From: Candidatus Avelusimicrobium caledoniensis | GTDB taxonomy: Bacteria > Elusimicrobiota > Elusimicrobia > Elusimicrobiales > Elusimicrobiaceae | Assembly (NCBI GenBank): GCA_900315795.1 | Contig: ONAM01000004.1 | Coordinates: forward strand, 1-64,000 | Direction: 5' to 3' | DNA: 64,000 nucleotides | In this document: one piece after another, positions 57,085 to 64,000 of the stretch | Layout: each line of letters opens with the position of its first letter | How positions within the stretch are numbered: position 1 is the stretch's first letter | Made by a program: the position numbers and the translations under genes | The notes under the pieces: model-generated | Seen by the model: only the letters and a program-made list of their open reading frames with translations | Databases searched by the model: none | Told to the model about the DNA's origin: nothing

Positions 57085-58280
57085 TTTTATGGGTTATGCC
57101 TGATTCGGGCGCGAAAACGATGGAAGATTATGCTACGTTAGTAGCACTCTTTAAAAAAGAGAATCCGTCTGTTGAGGTGTCGGTGCGCGTATTTACGCGC
57201 AACGTGCTGTGGCGGCGTATTTTTACGCTTAAAGACCCCACCCATGAAGAAATGCCGGACTTAATCCAAATTCCGCATTACTGGACGGCCTTGATTGTTA
57301 AAGCCGGTATTGCTGAAAATCTATCGCAATTAGATCCCGGACTTTCGCTGACCGATTGTTTAGTGCCGCTTAAAGAAAATTGCTACCAACCCGGTACCAA
57401 AGATATGTATTCGTACCCGTGGTGGTTTGATCTGAGTGCTTTGCACTACCGGGCCGACCATCTCAAACGGGTGTCTTCTCACCCCGAGGAAGATTTAAAA
57501 ACCTGGTCGGGCCTGCTTACTACTTGCGAGGCACTGCGTAAAGAGTTTAGCGAAGTGCCCGGCTATTACCCCATGCAAAATAGCGATTGGCGCGGCTCGC
57601 TTTCTATGCGTAATGCCTTGCCGTGTATGTGGAGCCGCGGACTTAACTTCTTTACCGAGGACCGGGCCGCTACATTGGTCGGTTCCAAAGAATTTAAAGA
57701 GGCCTTGCACGATTATGTGACGCTGGCGTTAAAAGAGTATATGCCTATCTTGCGCGAGCGCGGCTCGCTCGGGACGATCATGTCCGGCAAGGCCAGTATG
57801 ATGATTTCCCGCAAACAAGGTATCAGTATGTTTAGTGCCCAACGCGGTATGCGCGTGCGCACGCTACCTGTGCCGGCAGCCGGGGAACAATCGGCGGCGT
57901 ATTTATCCGGTATGAATTTCTTTATCAGTACATTTTCCCAACATAAAAAAGACGCGCTTAAATTTATTAAGTTCTGCGCCCGGCCCGATATCCAACTTCG
58001 CTACAGCCGCATGATTGAGGCGTTTCCGGCGTTTGAAGAAGCGTTTGAATCGTTAATTTCTTCCGCGCCGCGTTTGCAGGTATACCGGGAAATTTTGGCA
58101 TCCTCCCATATACTCCCTAATATGGTCATTATGGGAACAGTTATGGAGATTTTAAAACGCGTACTGGCCATGTGTGCGGCCCAAATTGTGGAGCATCGGT
58201 TTACGCAGGCATCGCTGGACCGCGAGCTGGATATGACCGCTAAGGAAATTGAATTATTGCTTTCTATCTATAAGGGATAA
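57081..58280 (+). CDS. solute-binding-protein-like protein without signal peptide
   Basis: This 399-residue protein has the fold pattern of family 1 extracellular sugar-binding proteins: DYATLVALFKKENPSVEVSV near the start, MPDLIQIPHYWTALIVKAGI, YPWWFDLSALHYR in the binding cleft, and GMNFFISTFSQHKKDALKFIKF near the C-terminus. It begins MILWVMPDSGAK with no signal sequence or lipobox, so it should stay in the cytosol. It overlaps tsaD by four bases and is three bases before a diguanylate cyclase gene. No ABC sugar permease is nearby. A ligand-sensing role for the cyclase is my inference. Confidence 0.78.
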   Translation: MILWVMPDSGAKTMEDYATLVALFKKENPSVEVSVRVFTRNVLWRRIFTLKDPTHEEMPDLIQIPHYWTALIVKAGIAENLSQLDPGLSLTDCLVPLKENCYQPGTKDMYSYPWWFDLSALHYRADHLKRVSSHPEEDLKTWSGLLTTCEALRKEFSEVPGYYPMQNSDWRGSLSMRNALPCMWSRGLNFFTEDRAATLVGSKEFKEALHDYVTLALKEYMPILRERGSLGTIMSGKASMMISRKQGISMFSAQRGMRVRTLPVPAAGEQSAAYLSGMNFFISTFSQHKKDALKFIKFCARPDIQLRYSRMIEAFPAFEEAFESLISSAPRLQVYREILASSHILPNMVIMGTVMEILKRVLAMCAAQIVEHRFTQASLDRELDMTAKEIELLLSIYKG

Positions 58281-58283
58281 GAT

Positions 58284-59816
58284 ATGTTTGATAAAAAATC
58301 TTACACGCTTTATAAATTCCATAAACAAATTAACCAATCGTTCCAAGATAAACGGGAATTGTTGGAGTGCGCTTTGCCGGCCTTGCGCGATTTATTTAAG
58401 TTGGACCGTGTCTACTTTTTTGACTGGCAACAGGAACGGGCGATTTTGTCGCTTAAAATGATGTGCAAGAAAGAATATTGTATGGATATGCAGGAAGATA
58501 TTTCCGTGGCTAACGAGCCGGCTTTCTTGCGCCAGTTATTACAACAAGGTGTGGCGGAAACGACCGATTTAAGCTACCCCGCTCTTTATGTGCTTATTCG
58601 GTGGTTGCGCCCGTCTATGGAGCTTAAAGCGGGGGAAGTCCACTCGTTCATGCGCGAAAAAGTGGGGGTGCTTCGCTTAGAACGTTTCCGCAAAAACCGT
58701 GTGTTTACCGACGCGGAAATTGATTTAATTAAAGATTTAGGTGCGGAAATTTCGCACAACTTACATAACACGGAAATTGATCAAGCTAAAAACCAACGCT
58801 TAAGTGTATCTACGGCCCTGAACGATTTGTCTACTATTTTTGCGTCGTCTTTGCGGTTAAACGACGGACTGGAGCTGATTTTAAAAGGGGTGCAACGCTA
58901 TTTCCATTTTGACCGCGTACACTTGTATCTTACTAACTCCGACGGTACCCGTATCAAATCGGTGCTGGGGGTGGATATTTCCGGTCAGGTTACGCACGAA
59001 TCCGGCGATAGTTTGCGTGAAGAAGAAAAACAAATTTTAAAAGAAGTGTTTGATTCTTCCGCCACGTACCGTGCCAAACGCAGTGTGATTTATTTGCCGC
59101 TTAAAGTACAGCGCACCAAAGTAGGTTTTTTGACGTTTGATAATATCTTGTCCCGCCGGAAAATTGGCTATTTGGACTTTATTTCACTCCAACAGTTTGC
59201 TACCCAAATGGCGCTTACTATTGATAACGCGCGCTTGTTTGAGCGGGTACAGGAATTGTCTAACTACGACGAACTGACTAAACTTCCCGTGCGCCGCTAT
59301 TTCAACGAAAAATTTGCCGAAGAAATCTACCGCGCTAAACGTTTTGGTTTGTCGCTCTCGTTAATTATTATGGACATTGATTGGTTTAAACAAATTAACG
59401 ATAAGCACGGTCACCAAATTGGCGATTGGGCGTTAAAAGCCGTCAGCAAAATTATCCGCTCTTCTCTGCGCCAGACGGATGTGCCTTGCCGCTTTGGCGG
59501 AGACGAAATGATGATTATGCTTCCGCGTACCAATAGCGAAGAGGCCAAAGTCATCGCGCGCCGCTTAAAAGAACGCATTAGTGAAGTGGTGTTGCCGGAC
59601 CGCAATGCGGTGGAACCGGAGCATTTGAGTATCAGCCAAGGGATATCTTCTTTCCCGGCAGACGGAGCCACGGCCAATGAGTTGTTGGAAAAAGCCGACC
59701 AAGCATTGTATGTGGTTAAGCAACACGGGCGCGGCGATTTTGCCGTTTACCGCGAAGTGGCCGACCAAATTCATCCGACCGAAGAAAAAGATCCTTCGCA
59801 GCGGCCTTTGCCCTAA
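58284..59816 (+). CDS. GAF-domain diguanylate cyclase (GGDEF)
   Basis: This 510-residue cytosolic protein has two GAF-like sensory regions (about 25-165 and 180-330) and a C-terminal GGDEF domain (about 340-495). The active-site loop is CRFGGDEMM, a GGDEM variant that keeps the catalytic acids. The inhibitory I-site RQTD lies five residues before it, so product feedback is likely. DIDWFKQINDKHGHQIGD is the substrate Mg/GTP region. It should make cyclic di-GMP. It is three bases downstream of the solute-binding-like gene, with GATAAG before the ATG. It has no membrane span. Confidence 0.92.
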   Translation: MFDKKSYTLYKFHKQINQSFQDKRELLECALPALRDLFKLDRVYFFDWQQERAILSLKMMCKKEYCMDMQEDISVANEPAFLRQLLQQGVAETTDLSYPALYVLIRWLRPSMELKAGEVHSFMREKVGVLRLERFRKNRVFTDAEIDLIKDLGAEISHNLHNTEIDQAKNQRLSVSTALNDLSTIFASSLRLNDGLELILKGVQRYFHFDRVHLYLTNSDGTRIKSVLGVDISGQVTHESGDSLREEEKQILKEVFDSSATYRAKRSVIYLPLKVQRTKVGFLTFDNILSRRKIGYLDFISLQQFATQMALTIDNARLFERVQELSNYDELTKLPVRRYFNEKFAEEIYRAKRFGLSLSLIIMDIDWFKQINDKHGHQIGDWALKAVSKIIRSSLRQTDVPCRFGGDEMMIMLPRTNSEEAKVIARRLKERISEVVLPDRNAVEPEHLSISQGISSFPADGATANELLEKADQALYVVKQHGRGDFAVYREVADQIHPTEEKDPSQRPLP

Positions 59817-59881
59817 AACTAATTACTCATCTTATGTAAAACCGCTCTGTTTATTTATGGGGCGGTTTTCTTCTAAATACC

Positions 59882-59910
59882 TTGACAGAAAAGATAGCTT
59901 TTGATACATT
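59882..59910 (+). promoter_or_regulatory. promoter of the Cys-rich pilin, no homopolymer
   Basis: TTGACA (59882-59887) and TACATT (59905-59910) have a 17-bp spacer of mixed sequence. It supports TACATT as the -10 used by the other pilins and indicates constant expression of this one. The leader before the ATG at 60035 is about 115 bases. Confidence 0.7.
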
Positions 59911-60034
59911 GTTAGTGTCAGCCCTGTCGTGAGGGAGGAGCGTTTTGCGCTTAAAGGCACGGCCTTTGGGCGCGTCTGCCGTTGCCTCCCACTATGGGGC
60001 CCGGCGTCGTGCCGGGGAAATTAGAGGAGGAATC

Positions 60035-61747
60035 ATGAATAGTAAAAAGAAAGCATTTACGCTAACAGAACTGCTGATTGTGGTAATTGTAATTGGTGTT
60101 CTGTCGGCGGTGGTGTTACCGAAATTCAACAAAGTAATGGAAACCCGCAAAACGACGGAAGCGGAAGAAGTGATGGCGGCGATTCGCACGGAACAAGAGC
60201 AACGCTGTTCACTAAACAAGATATATACGAAAGATTTTACACCGTTTATAGAGAACGGGGATATCAAATTGGCTTCTGTGCCGGGCGATACGTCCAAAGC
60301 AGAATCTAATAATTTTACGTATACGTTGACGGGACGGCGCATCAAAGCGACGAGTAAAGACAAAGGATACACGTTGCAGATGCCGTCTATTGCCGACGGC
60401 CGTATCAGCTGTGACGGAGATTATTGCAGTAAATTAAATAAAGACTATCCGACACGTACGGAACTTATGGCCAAAGCGGACTATATGACTTCCTCTTTAG
60501 AGTGTGGGCCGACCGATACGTGTGATGACGACGGAACAGGTGATACTTCCGTAGCTTGTGATTGTACGGGTACCCGTACACATTCTTGCAATAACGTAAC
60601 GGGTATGTGGGAATGGGGCGAATGTGTCGGCGGAAGTGCCGCTTCTTTGCGTGAGGTAAACTATACCCCCAACGGAAAAGGCCCTGCCAATTGTGCTACC
60701 CGTACGGAACAGCAAGTATGTTCTAACCATGCATGGACGTGGACCGGTGCCCAAATTACCGCATCGGATGAAAGTGCATGCCAAACCTTAGAGTGTGTGC
60801 CCGGCCAAACCGGCGATTCCGTAGCTTGTAACGAGTGTGGTGAAAAAACGAAAACGTGTGATGCTAACGGCTTTTGGACGTACGGTAACTGTACGGCTAC
60901 ATCTCAGACACAGACGGGCGGCAGTTGTACTACCAACGGTTATGCCGGTACGTATATCAGAACTTGCGGCAATAACGGTTACTGGAATTCTTCCCAAACC
61001 TGCCGTTGTAACGCCGGAGAAACCCGCACAGAAACCGCTTCGTGCGGCTCGGGGTATACGGGTCAAAAGACTCGCACGTGTACATGTAATTCCGACGGTA
61101 CTGAGACCTGTGAAACTTCCTGGAACACGTCTAACTGTTCTGCCATAGAATGTACAGCCAACGATCCTAACGTGGCTTGTACGCCGGATAGTTCGTATCC
61201 GTCTAACTGCGGTAAGAAAACCCACTATTGTAATACTGCCACCAAGAAATGGAAAACGGGCAGTGAAGCATACTCTGCTTGTAGCCCGACCTCATCTTGC
61301 TGTGGCACGGCTCCGAGTGCGAACTCTTGTACTTGTACGAACGGTTATCCCGGAACGCAACAGTGGTCTTGTACGGCGACTTATGGTTGGAAATATCACT
61401 ATGACGGTTGCGGTGCTTGTACGCCCATCTACAACGGCTGTTCGGAAAGTAACAAACCGAGCGGTTCATGCTGTATATCCTCGGGTAACTGCGGGTGCTA
61501 TCCTTCTACGGACATCGGCGGAAACGGGTATGTTATACCCGCAGCAATCAAAAAGGACTTTGATGATACGTGGAACCCTAATTGGGGTACGTATAACGCA
61601 GAAGGACGGATGTTCTCTTTCTACTATGCGGAAATAAATCACAATTGCCCGTCGGGAACGGTTTGGTCCTGCGGGTGTAGCAGTTGGGGCACCTGGAAGA
61701 ATTGTTCTTGTGTGACGGGTACGTGGGATTGTACGTGTTCCCACTAA
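60035..61747 (+). CDS. large Cys-rich type IV pilin-like protein
   Basis: This 570-residue protein starts MNSKKKA then FTLTELLIVVIVIGVLSAV, a type IV pilin N-terminus with Glu at +5. After a pilin-like first ~150 residues it continues for ~400 residues very rich in Cys, Thr, Gly and Trp. A loose module C-x(4-7)-W-x(2-4)-G-x-C recurs, for example CNNVTGMWEWGEC and CDANGFWTYGNC. Multiple disulfides and exposure at the pilus tip or surface are likely. The ATG at 60035 follows AGAGGAGGAA; the upstream in-frame reading from 59945 lies in the leader. A terminator follows. It may be a tip adhesin; that is an inference. Confidence 0.85.
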   Translation: MNSKKKAFTLTELLIVVIVIGVLSAVVLPKFNKVMETRKTTEAEEVMAAIRTEQEQRCSLNKIYTKDFTPFIENGDIKLASVPGDTSKAESNNFTYTLTGRRIKATSKDKGYTLQMPSIADGRISCDGDYCSKLNKDYPTRTELMAKADYMTSSLECGPTDTCDDDGTGDTSVACDCTGTRTHSCNNVTGMWEWGECVGGSAASLREVNYTPNGKGPANCATRTEQQVCSNHAWTWTGAQITASDESACQTLECVPGQTGDSVACNECGEKTKTCDANGFWTYGNCTATSQTQTGGSCTTNGYAGTYIRTCGNNGYWNSSQTCRCNAGETRTETASCGSGYTGQKTRTCTCNSDGTETCETSWNTSNCSAIECTANDPNVACTPDSSYPSNCGKKTHYCNTATKKWKTGSEAYSACSPTSSCCGTAPSANSCTCTNGYPGTQQWSCTATYGWKYHYDGCGACTPIYNGCSESNKPSGSCCISSGNCGCYPSTDIGGNGYVIPAAIKKDFDDTWNPNWGTYNAEGRMFSFYYAEINHNCPSGTVWSCGCSSWGTWKNCSCVTGTWDCTCSH

Positions 61748-61769
61748 ACTAACGTGTGAAGATGTTCTT

Positions 61770-61798
61770 AGGCCGGGGCAGAAGCCCCGGCCTTTTTC
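61770..61798 (+). terminator. rho-independent terminator
   Basis: AGGCCGGGGC and GCCCCGGCCT pair around AGAA and are followed by TTTT. Confidence 0.92.
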
Positions 61799-61812
61799 TG
61801 TGCCATTATTAG

Positions 61813-61842
61813 CTTTTGTAGGTCAGGGTTTACCCTGACATA
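61813..61842. repeat. short GTAGGTC-type palindrome
   Basis: TTTTGTAGGTCAGGGTTTACCCTGACAT contains the inverted pair GTCAGGGT/ACCCTGAC and the GTAGGTC end of the family at 5983. Confidence 0.6.
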
Positions 61843-61860
61843 AAAATGTGTTTTAAAATG

Positions 61861-61998
61861 TCTTCCCCCCTTGCGGGGGAAGTGGTTTAGCGGACGAAGT
61901 CCGAATAAACCGATGAGGGGTAATCAATAAAGTTATTTCTTTGTTCTGTTGTACCCCTCACCCGGCCTTCGGCCACCCTCTCCCGCAAGGGGCGAGGG
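61861..61998. repeat. dispersed 160-bp repeat, inverted copy 3
   Basis: This is the reverse complement of the blocks at 6141 and 41428, from the CTTCCCCCC/GGGGGAAG palindrome to the CTCTCCCGCAAGGGGCGAGGG end. Confidence 0.8.
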
Positions 61999-62041
61999 AA
62001 CACACGAAAGAGCACTCTCACTACAAGCACGTCTTGCATTT

Positions 62042-62138
62042 CTCCGGCGCCCCTAAAGGGGTGGGAGTCCGATTCAAACCTAGAAGGCAAAATGCCCCGC
62101 TCGCGCGGGGCATAAAAAAACGCCTTCTAGGAGAATCG
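62042..62138. repeat. 97-bp repeat with tRNA-Glu 3' end, copy A
   Basis: This matches 62231-62327. It includes an ATGCCCCGC/GCGGGGCAT terminator-like hairpin and the last 18 bases of tRNA-Glu (GCCTTCTAGGAGAATCG on the plus strand). No tRNA body is attached. The space 62139-62230 holds GCAAAATCTA/TAGATTTTGC arms and no gene. Confidence 0.75.
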
Positions 62139-62230
62139 TTTTTTGCCTCCCGGCAAAACACGCAAAATCTAAAGCACTGCGTGCTAACAACATAGATTTT
62201 GCTCCTATTTTATCCCCGCCTGTGCTGACG

Positions 62231-62327
62231 CTCCGGCGCCCCTAAAGGGGCGGGAGTTCAATTCAAACCTAGAAGGCAAAATGCCCCGCTTTCGCAGGGC
62301 ATTAAAAAACGCCTTCTAGGAGAATCG
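62231..62327. repeat. 97-bp repeat with tRNA-Glu 3' end, copy B
   Basis: This copy overlaps the 3' end of the intact tRNA-Glu gene. It differs from copy A by a few substitutions. Confidence 0.75.
62276..62303 (-). terminator. terminator of the tRNA-Lys/tRNA-Glu unit
   Basis: On the minus strand TGCCCTGC and GCGGGGCA pair around GAAA and are followed by TTTT, immediately after tRNA-Glu. Confidence 0.7.
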
Positions 62328-62381
62328 AACTCCTCTTTTCGGATTGAAAATCCGACGTCCTAACCGATAGACGAAGAAGGC
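62310..62381 (-). tRNA. tRNA-Glu (TTC)
   Basis: Acceptor GCCTTCT pairs with AGAAGGC. The T-loop GTTCGATTC is present, and the anticodon loop TTTTCAA gives TTC. CCA is not encoded. It lies six bases after the tRNA-Lys CCA on the same strand. Confidence 0.95.
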
Positions 62382-62387
62382 ATTAAA

Positions 62388-62462
62388 TGGTGCGCCCGGT
62401 GAGACTTGAACTCACGGCCCCCCGCTTAAAAGGCGGATGCTCTACCACTGAGCTACGAGCGC
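62388..62462 (-). tRNA. tRNA-Lys (TTT)
   Basis: Acceptor GCGCTCG pairs with CGGGCGC with one G-T pair. The D-arm is GTAGCTCAGTGGTAGAGC. The anticodon loop CTTTTAA gives TTT. The terminal CCA is encoded (62390-62388), unlike the other three tRNAs here. Confidence 0.95.
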
Positions 62463-62580
62463 AAAAAAATCAACTTTAGGCGGTTTAATCAAGCATCGGT
62501 TAAACCCGACCTAATTATTATATCAAAAACTACAACCAACGTGCAACTGTTTCGTTGCATCGCTTTTTAAGCGATAATTT

Positions 62581-62610
62581 ATTATAGCACTTTTTAAAAA
62601 CTTCCGTCAA
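62581..62610 (-). promoter_or_regulatory. promoter of the tRNA-Lys/tRNA-Glu unit
   Basis: On the minus strand TTGACG (62610-62605) and TATAAT (62586-62581) are 18 bp apart. The tRNA-Lys 5' end is about 118 bases downstream. Confidence 0.7.
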
Positions 62611-62641
62611 AATTTTTTTGTTTCCCCGCCGGAAAAATCGT

Positions 62642-62670
62642 TTGACATACGCCTTTGGCCTTGCTACTAT
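62642..62670 (+). promoter_or_regulatory. ridA promoter
   Basis: TTGACA (62642-62647) and TACTAT (62665-62670) have a 17-bp mixed spacer, back to back with the tRNA promoter. Confidence 0.68.
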
Positions 62671-62710
62671 ATAAAAAGAGATTTTATGTATTTTTGTTTA
62701 GTGAGGAATT

Positions 62711-63085
62711 ATGAAAAAAGTAATCAACATCAGCACCATTAAACCCATTGCGTGTTATTCACAAGCCGTGGAAGACGGCGGTTTTATTTTTACTACCGGC
62801 ATTGTGCCGATAGATCCTGTCACCGGCGAAATTTTCAACGGTGACGTGCGCGTACAAACCGAACTTATTTTAACCAATTTGGAAACCGTACTTAAAAAAG
62901 CAGGTAGCTCGCTTAAAAATGTGCTCAAAACGACCGTCTATATGACCGATTTAACCCAATTTGCCGAAATGAACGATGTGTACAGCACCTTTTTTAAAGA
63001 GAATCCGCCCGCCCGTACTACCGTGCAAGTAGCGGCTTTGGCTAAAGGCAGTTCGGTGGAAATTGAAGCGATCGCTAAAAAATAA
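62711..63085 (+). CDS. ridA: RidA family enamine/imine deaminase
   Basis: This 124-residue trimeric protein hydrolyses reactive enamines such as 2-aminoacrylate formed by PLP enzymes. It has SQAVEDGGFIFTTGIVPIDPVTG at the start (read in part), QTELILTNLETVLKKAGSSL, the VLKTTVYMTDL strand and the end NPPARTTVQVAALAKGSSVEIEAIA (in part), where the Arg binds substrate carboxylate and the final Glu activates water. A GAGGAATT site precedes the ATG. It precedes a malQ gene by three bases. Confidence 0.94.
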   Translation: MKKVINISTIKPIACYSQAVEDGGFIFTTGIVPIDPVTGEIFNGDVRVQTELILTNLETVLKKAGSSLKNVLKTTVYMTDLTQFAEMNDVYSTFFKENPPARTTVQVAALAKGSSVEIEAIAKK

Positions 63086-63088
63086 AAT

Positions 63089-64000
63089 ATGACGATTCAA
63101 GAGCAATTGCTTTCTTCACGTTCGTGCGGTATTTTATTGCCGCTGTCCGCCATGAAAACCCCAAACGATTGGGGCGTGGGTGATTTTGCCTCCTTGCGGG
63201 AATGGACCGACTTTTTGGCTACGCAAGGAATTAAAATTTTACAAATCTTGCCGTTGCAGGAAACCGCCCCCGGTATCACGTGCCCCTACTCGGCCATGAC
63301 TGCTTTTGCTACCGACCCGGTGTACACCGATATTGGCGCGGTGGAAGATATCTGCCACAGCCCGCAAGCACAAGAATTTATTGCTAAGTTAAAACCGCAA
63401 ATTGAACAATGGCACAATGCGCCCAAAGCTCCGTTTGGTGAAGTTAAACAAGCTAAATTAAAAGCATTGTGGTTGGGATATCAAACTTTTTTAGCACAAG
63501 AACAAAGCGTGCGTTCGCCGCGTTTTTTGGCGTTTGAGGCCTACCAAAGCGCACAGGCCGGATGGTTGCGCGGGTATAAATTGTTTCGTGCACTCAAAGA
63601 ATTTTACCGCTGGCAAACGTGGTTAGAGTGGCCGGAAGAATTGCGCCAATTTAATAGCTCCGCCGTGGATGCGTTTGAAGCGCACCACCGCGAATATGTG
63701 CAATTCTTTGCCTACGTCCAGTGGATATTGGACGGACAACTGCGCGAAGCGAAAAATTTTGCGGCCCAACGCGGTATGCTGATTTTTGGCGATATCCCGT
63801 TTGGTACCAATTTGGATAGTGCCGAAGTGTGGTCCGAAAAAGAAAATTACCGGCTGGGTTACGAAATCGGTGCGCCGGCAGACCAATTTTCCGAGGGAGG
63901 CCAAAAGTGGGGCCTGCCCGCTTACGATTGGGTATACCAACACCAACACAATTTAGATTTATGGCGGCGCAAAATCCGCCGCGTAACGGAACTTTACGAC
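63089..64000 (+). CDS. malQ: 4-alpha-glucanotransferase (GH77), cut by the window end
   Basis: The first 304 codons of a GH77 enzyme are visible, with no stop before the window ends. It starts directly with the barrel: RSCGILLPLSAMKTPNDWGVGDF, LQILPLQETAPG, CPYSAMTAFATDP and later LIFGDIPFGTNLDSAEVW and FSEGGQKWGLPAYDW. It has no starch-binding modules and so is the classical bacterial MalQ form, unlike the gene at 9916. The nucleophile Asp would lie beyond the end. Three bases separate it from ridA, so it is co-transcribed. Confidence 0.93.
   Translation, partial: MTIQEQLLSSRSCGILLPLSAMKTPNDWGVGDFASLREWTDFLATQGIKILQILPLQETAPGITCPYSAMTAFATDPVYTDIGAVEDICHSPQAQEFIAKLKPQIEQWHNAPKAPFGEVKQAKLKALWLGYQTFLAQEQSVRSPRFLAFEAYQSAQAGWLRGYKLFRALKEFYRWQTWLEWPEELRQFNSSAVDAFEAHHREYVQFFAYVQWILDGQLREAKNFAAQRGMLIFGDIPFGTNLDSAEVWSEKENYRLGYEIGAPADQFSEGGQKWGLPAYDWVYQHQHNLDLWRRKIRRVTELYD

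Noticed and set aside
47843..59816. Treating glgA, scpAB and division genes as one functional pathway
   Set aside because: They are co-directional and closely spaced, but their functions are unrelated. Only ftsX-envC-ctpA and scpA-scpB are supported as functional groups.
59945..60034. N-terminal extension of the Cys-rich pilin
   Set aside because: The ATG at 60035 has AGAGGAGGAA and gives a short canonical leader; the extension is leader RNA.
62110..62138. A second tRNA-Glu gene
   Set aside because: Only the 3' end is present. There is no anticodon arm or 5' acceptor strand.

Overview
This window looks like chromosomal DNA of a Gram-negative, gut-type Elusimicrobiota bacterium (Elusimicrobium-like). 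The grounds are indirect: a large scattered set of short PilE-like pilins with an almost invariant N-terminus, many secreted and cytoplasmic M20 peptidases, an Opp peptide importer, an acyl-CoA dehydrogenase with a ferredoxin-fused EtfA, and glycogen/maltodextrin enzymes. No rRNA or other phylogenetic marker was compared, so the assignment is an inference. No insertion sequence, prophage or CRISPR array was seen. Four tRNA genes are present (Arg-CCT, Gly-CCC, Glu-TTC, Lys-TTT).

Layout. 0-10 kb: three pilins, a periplasmic amidase, a Nif3-like protein, an M20 peptidase, a GspG-like pseudopilin with the prepilin peptidase, RdgB and an exported PepT-like peptidase. 10-16 kb: a DPE2-like glucanotransferase with its MFS sugar transporter, a sigma factor with a histone-like Lys tail, tRNA-Arg and a pilin. 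16-25 kb: a nitroreductase, a secreted repeat protein, the rpsF-ssb-rpsR-rplI operon, a pilin with a frameshifting repeat, and pfpI, metK, M20 and DUF192 genes. 24.6-34 kb: an exported receiver-like protein, an oppDF-M20-oppBC operon, acyl-CoA synthetase, CCA-adding enzyme and tRNA-Gly. 34-47.7 kb: pilins alternating with lexA, a flavin reductase, a sugar kinase-like gene, galE-cdd, an SGNH esterase and the acd-etfB-etfA operon. 47.8-59.8 kb: a long co-directional run of housekeeping genes (M50 protease, trpS, scpAB, glgA, ftsX-envC-ctpA, tsaD) ending in a cytoplasmic solute-binding protein and a GAF-GGDEF cyclase. 60-64 kb: a 570-residue Cys-rich pilin, repeats, tRNA-Glu and tRNA-Lys, ridA and the start of a second malQ.

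The most striking system is the pilin repertoire. Eleven short pilins are scattered as single genes. Each sits behind a promoter whose -35/-10 spacer is mostly a homopolymer of 10-12 T (or A). The spacer length is therefore 15, 16 or 17 bp, which is the signature expected of slipped-strand phase variation of transcription. Four of the eleven also carry small inverted-repeat elements in the transcribed 5' part of the gene; three of these are translated into the prepilin leader. In one, a 32-bp tandem duplication has thrown the leader out of frame. A twelfth, large Cys-rich pilin has an ordinary 17-bp spacer without a homopolymer. The prepilin peptidase that would process all of them is at 5145-5927. 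Together these suggest a switchable pilus surface; expression and switching are inferred, not shown.
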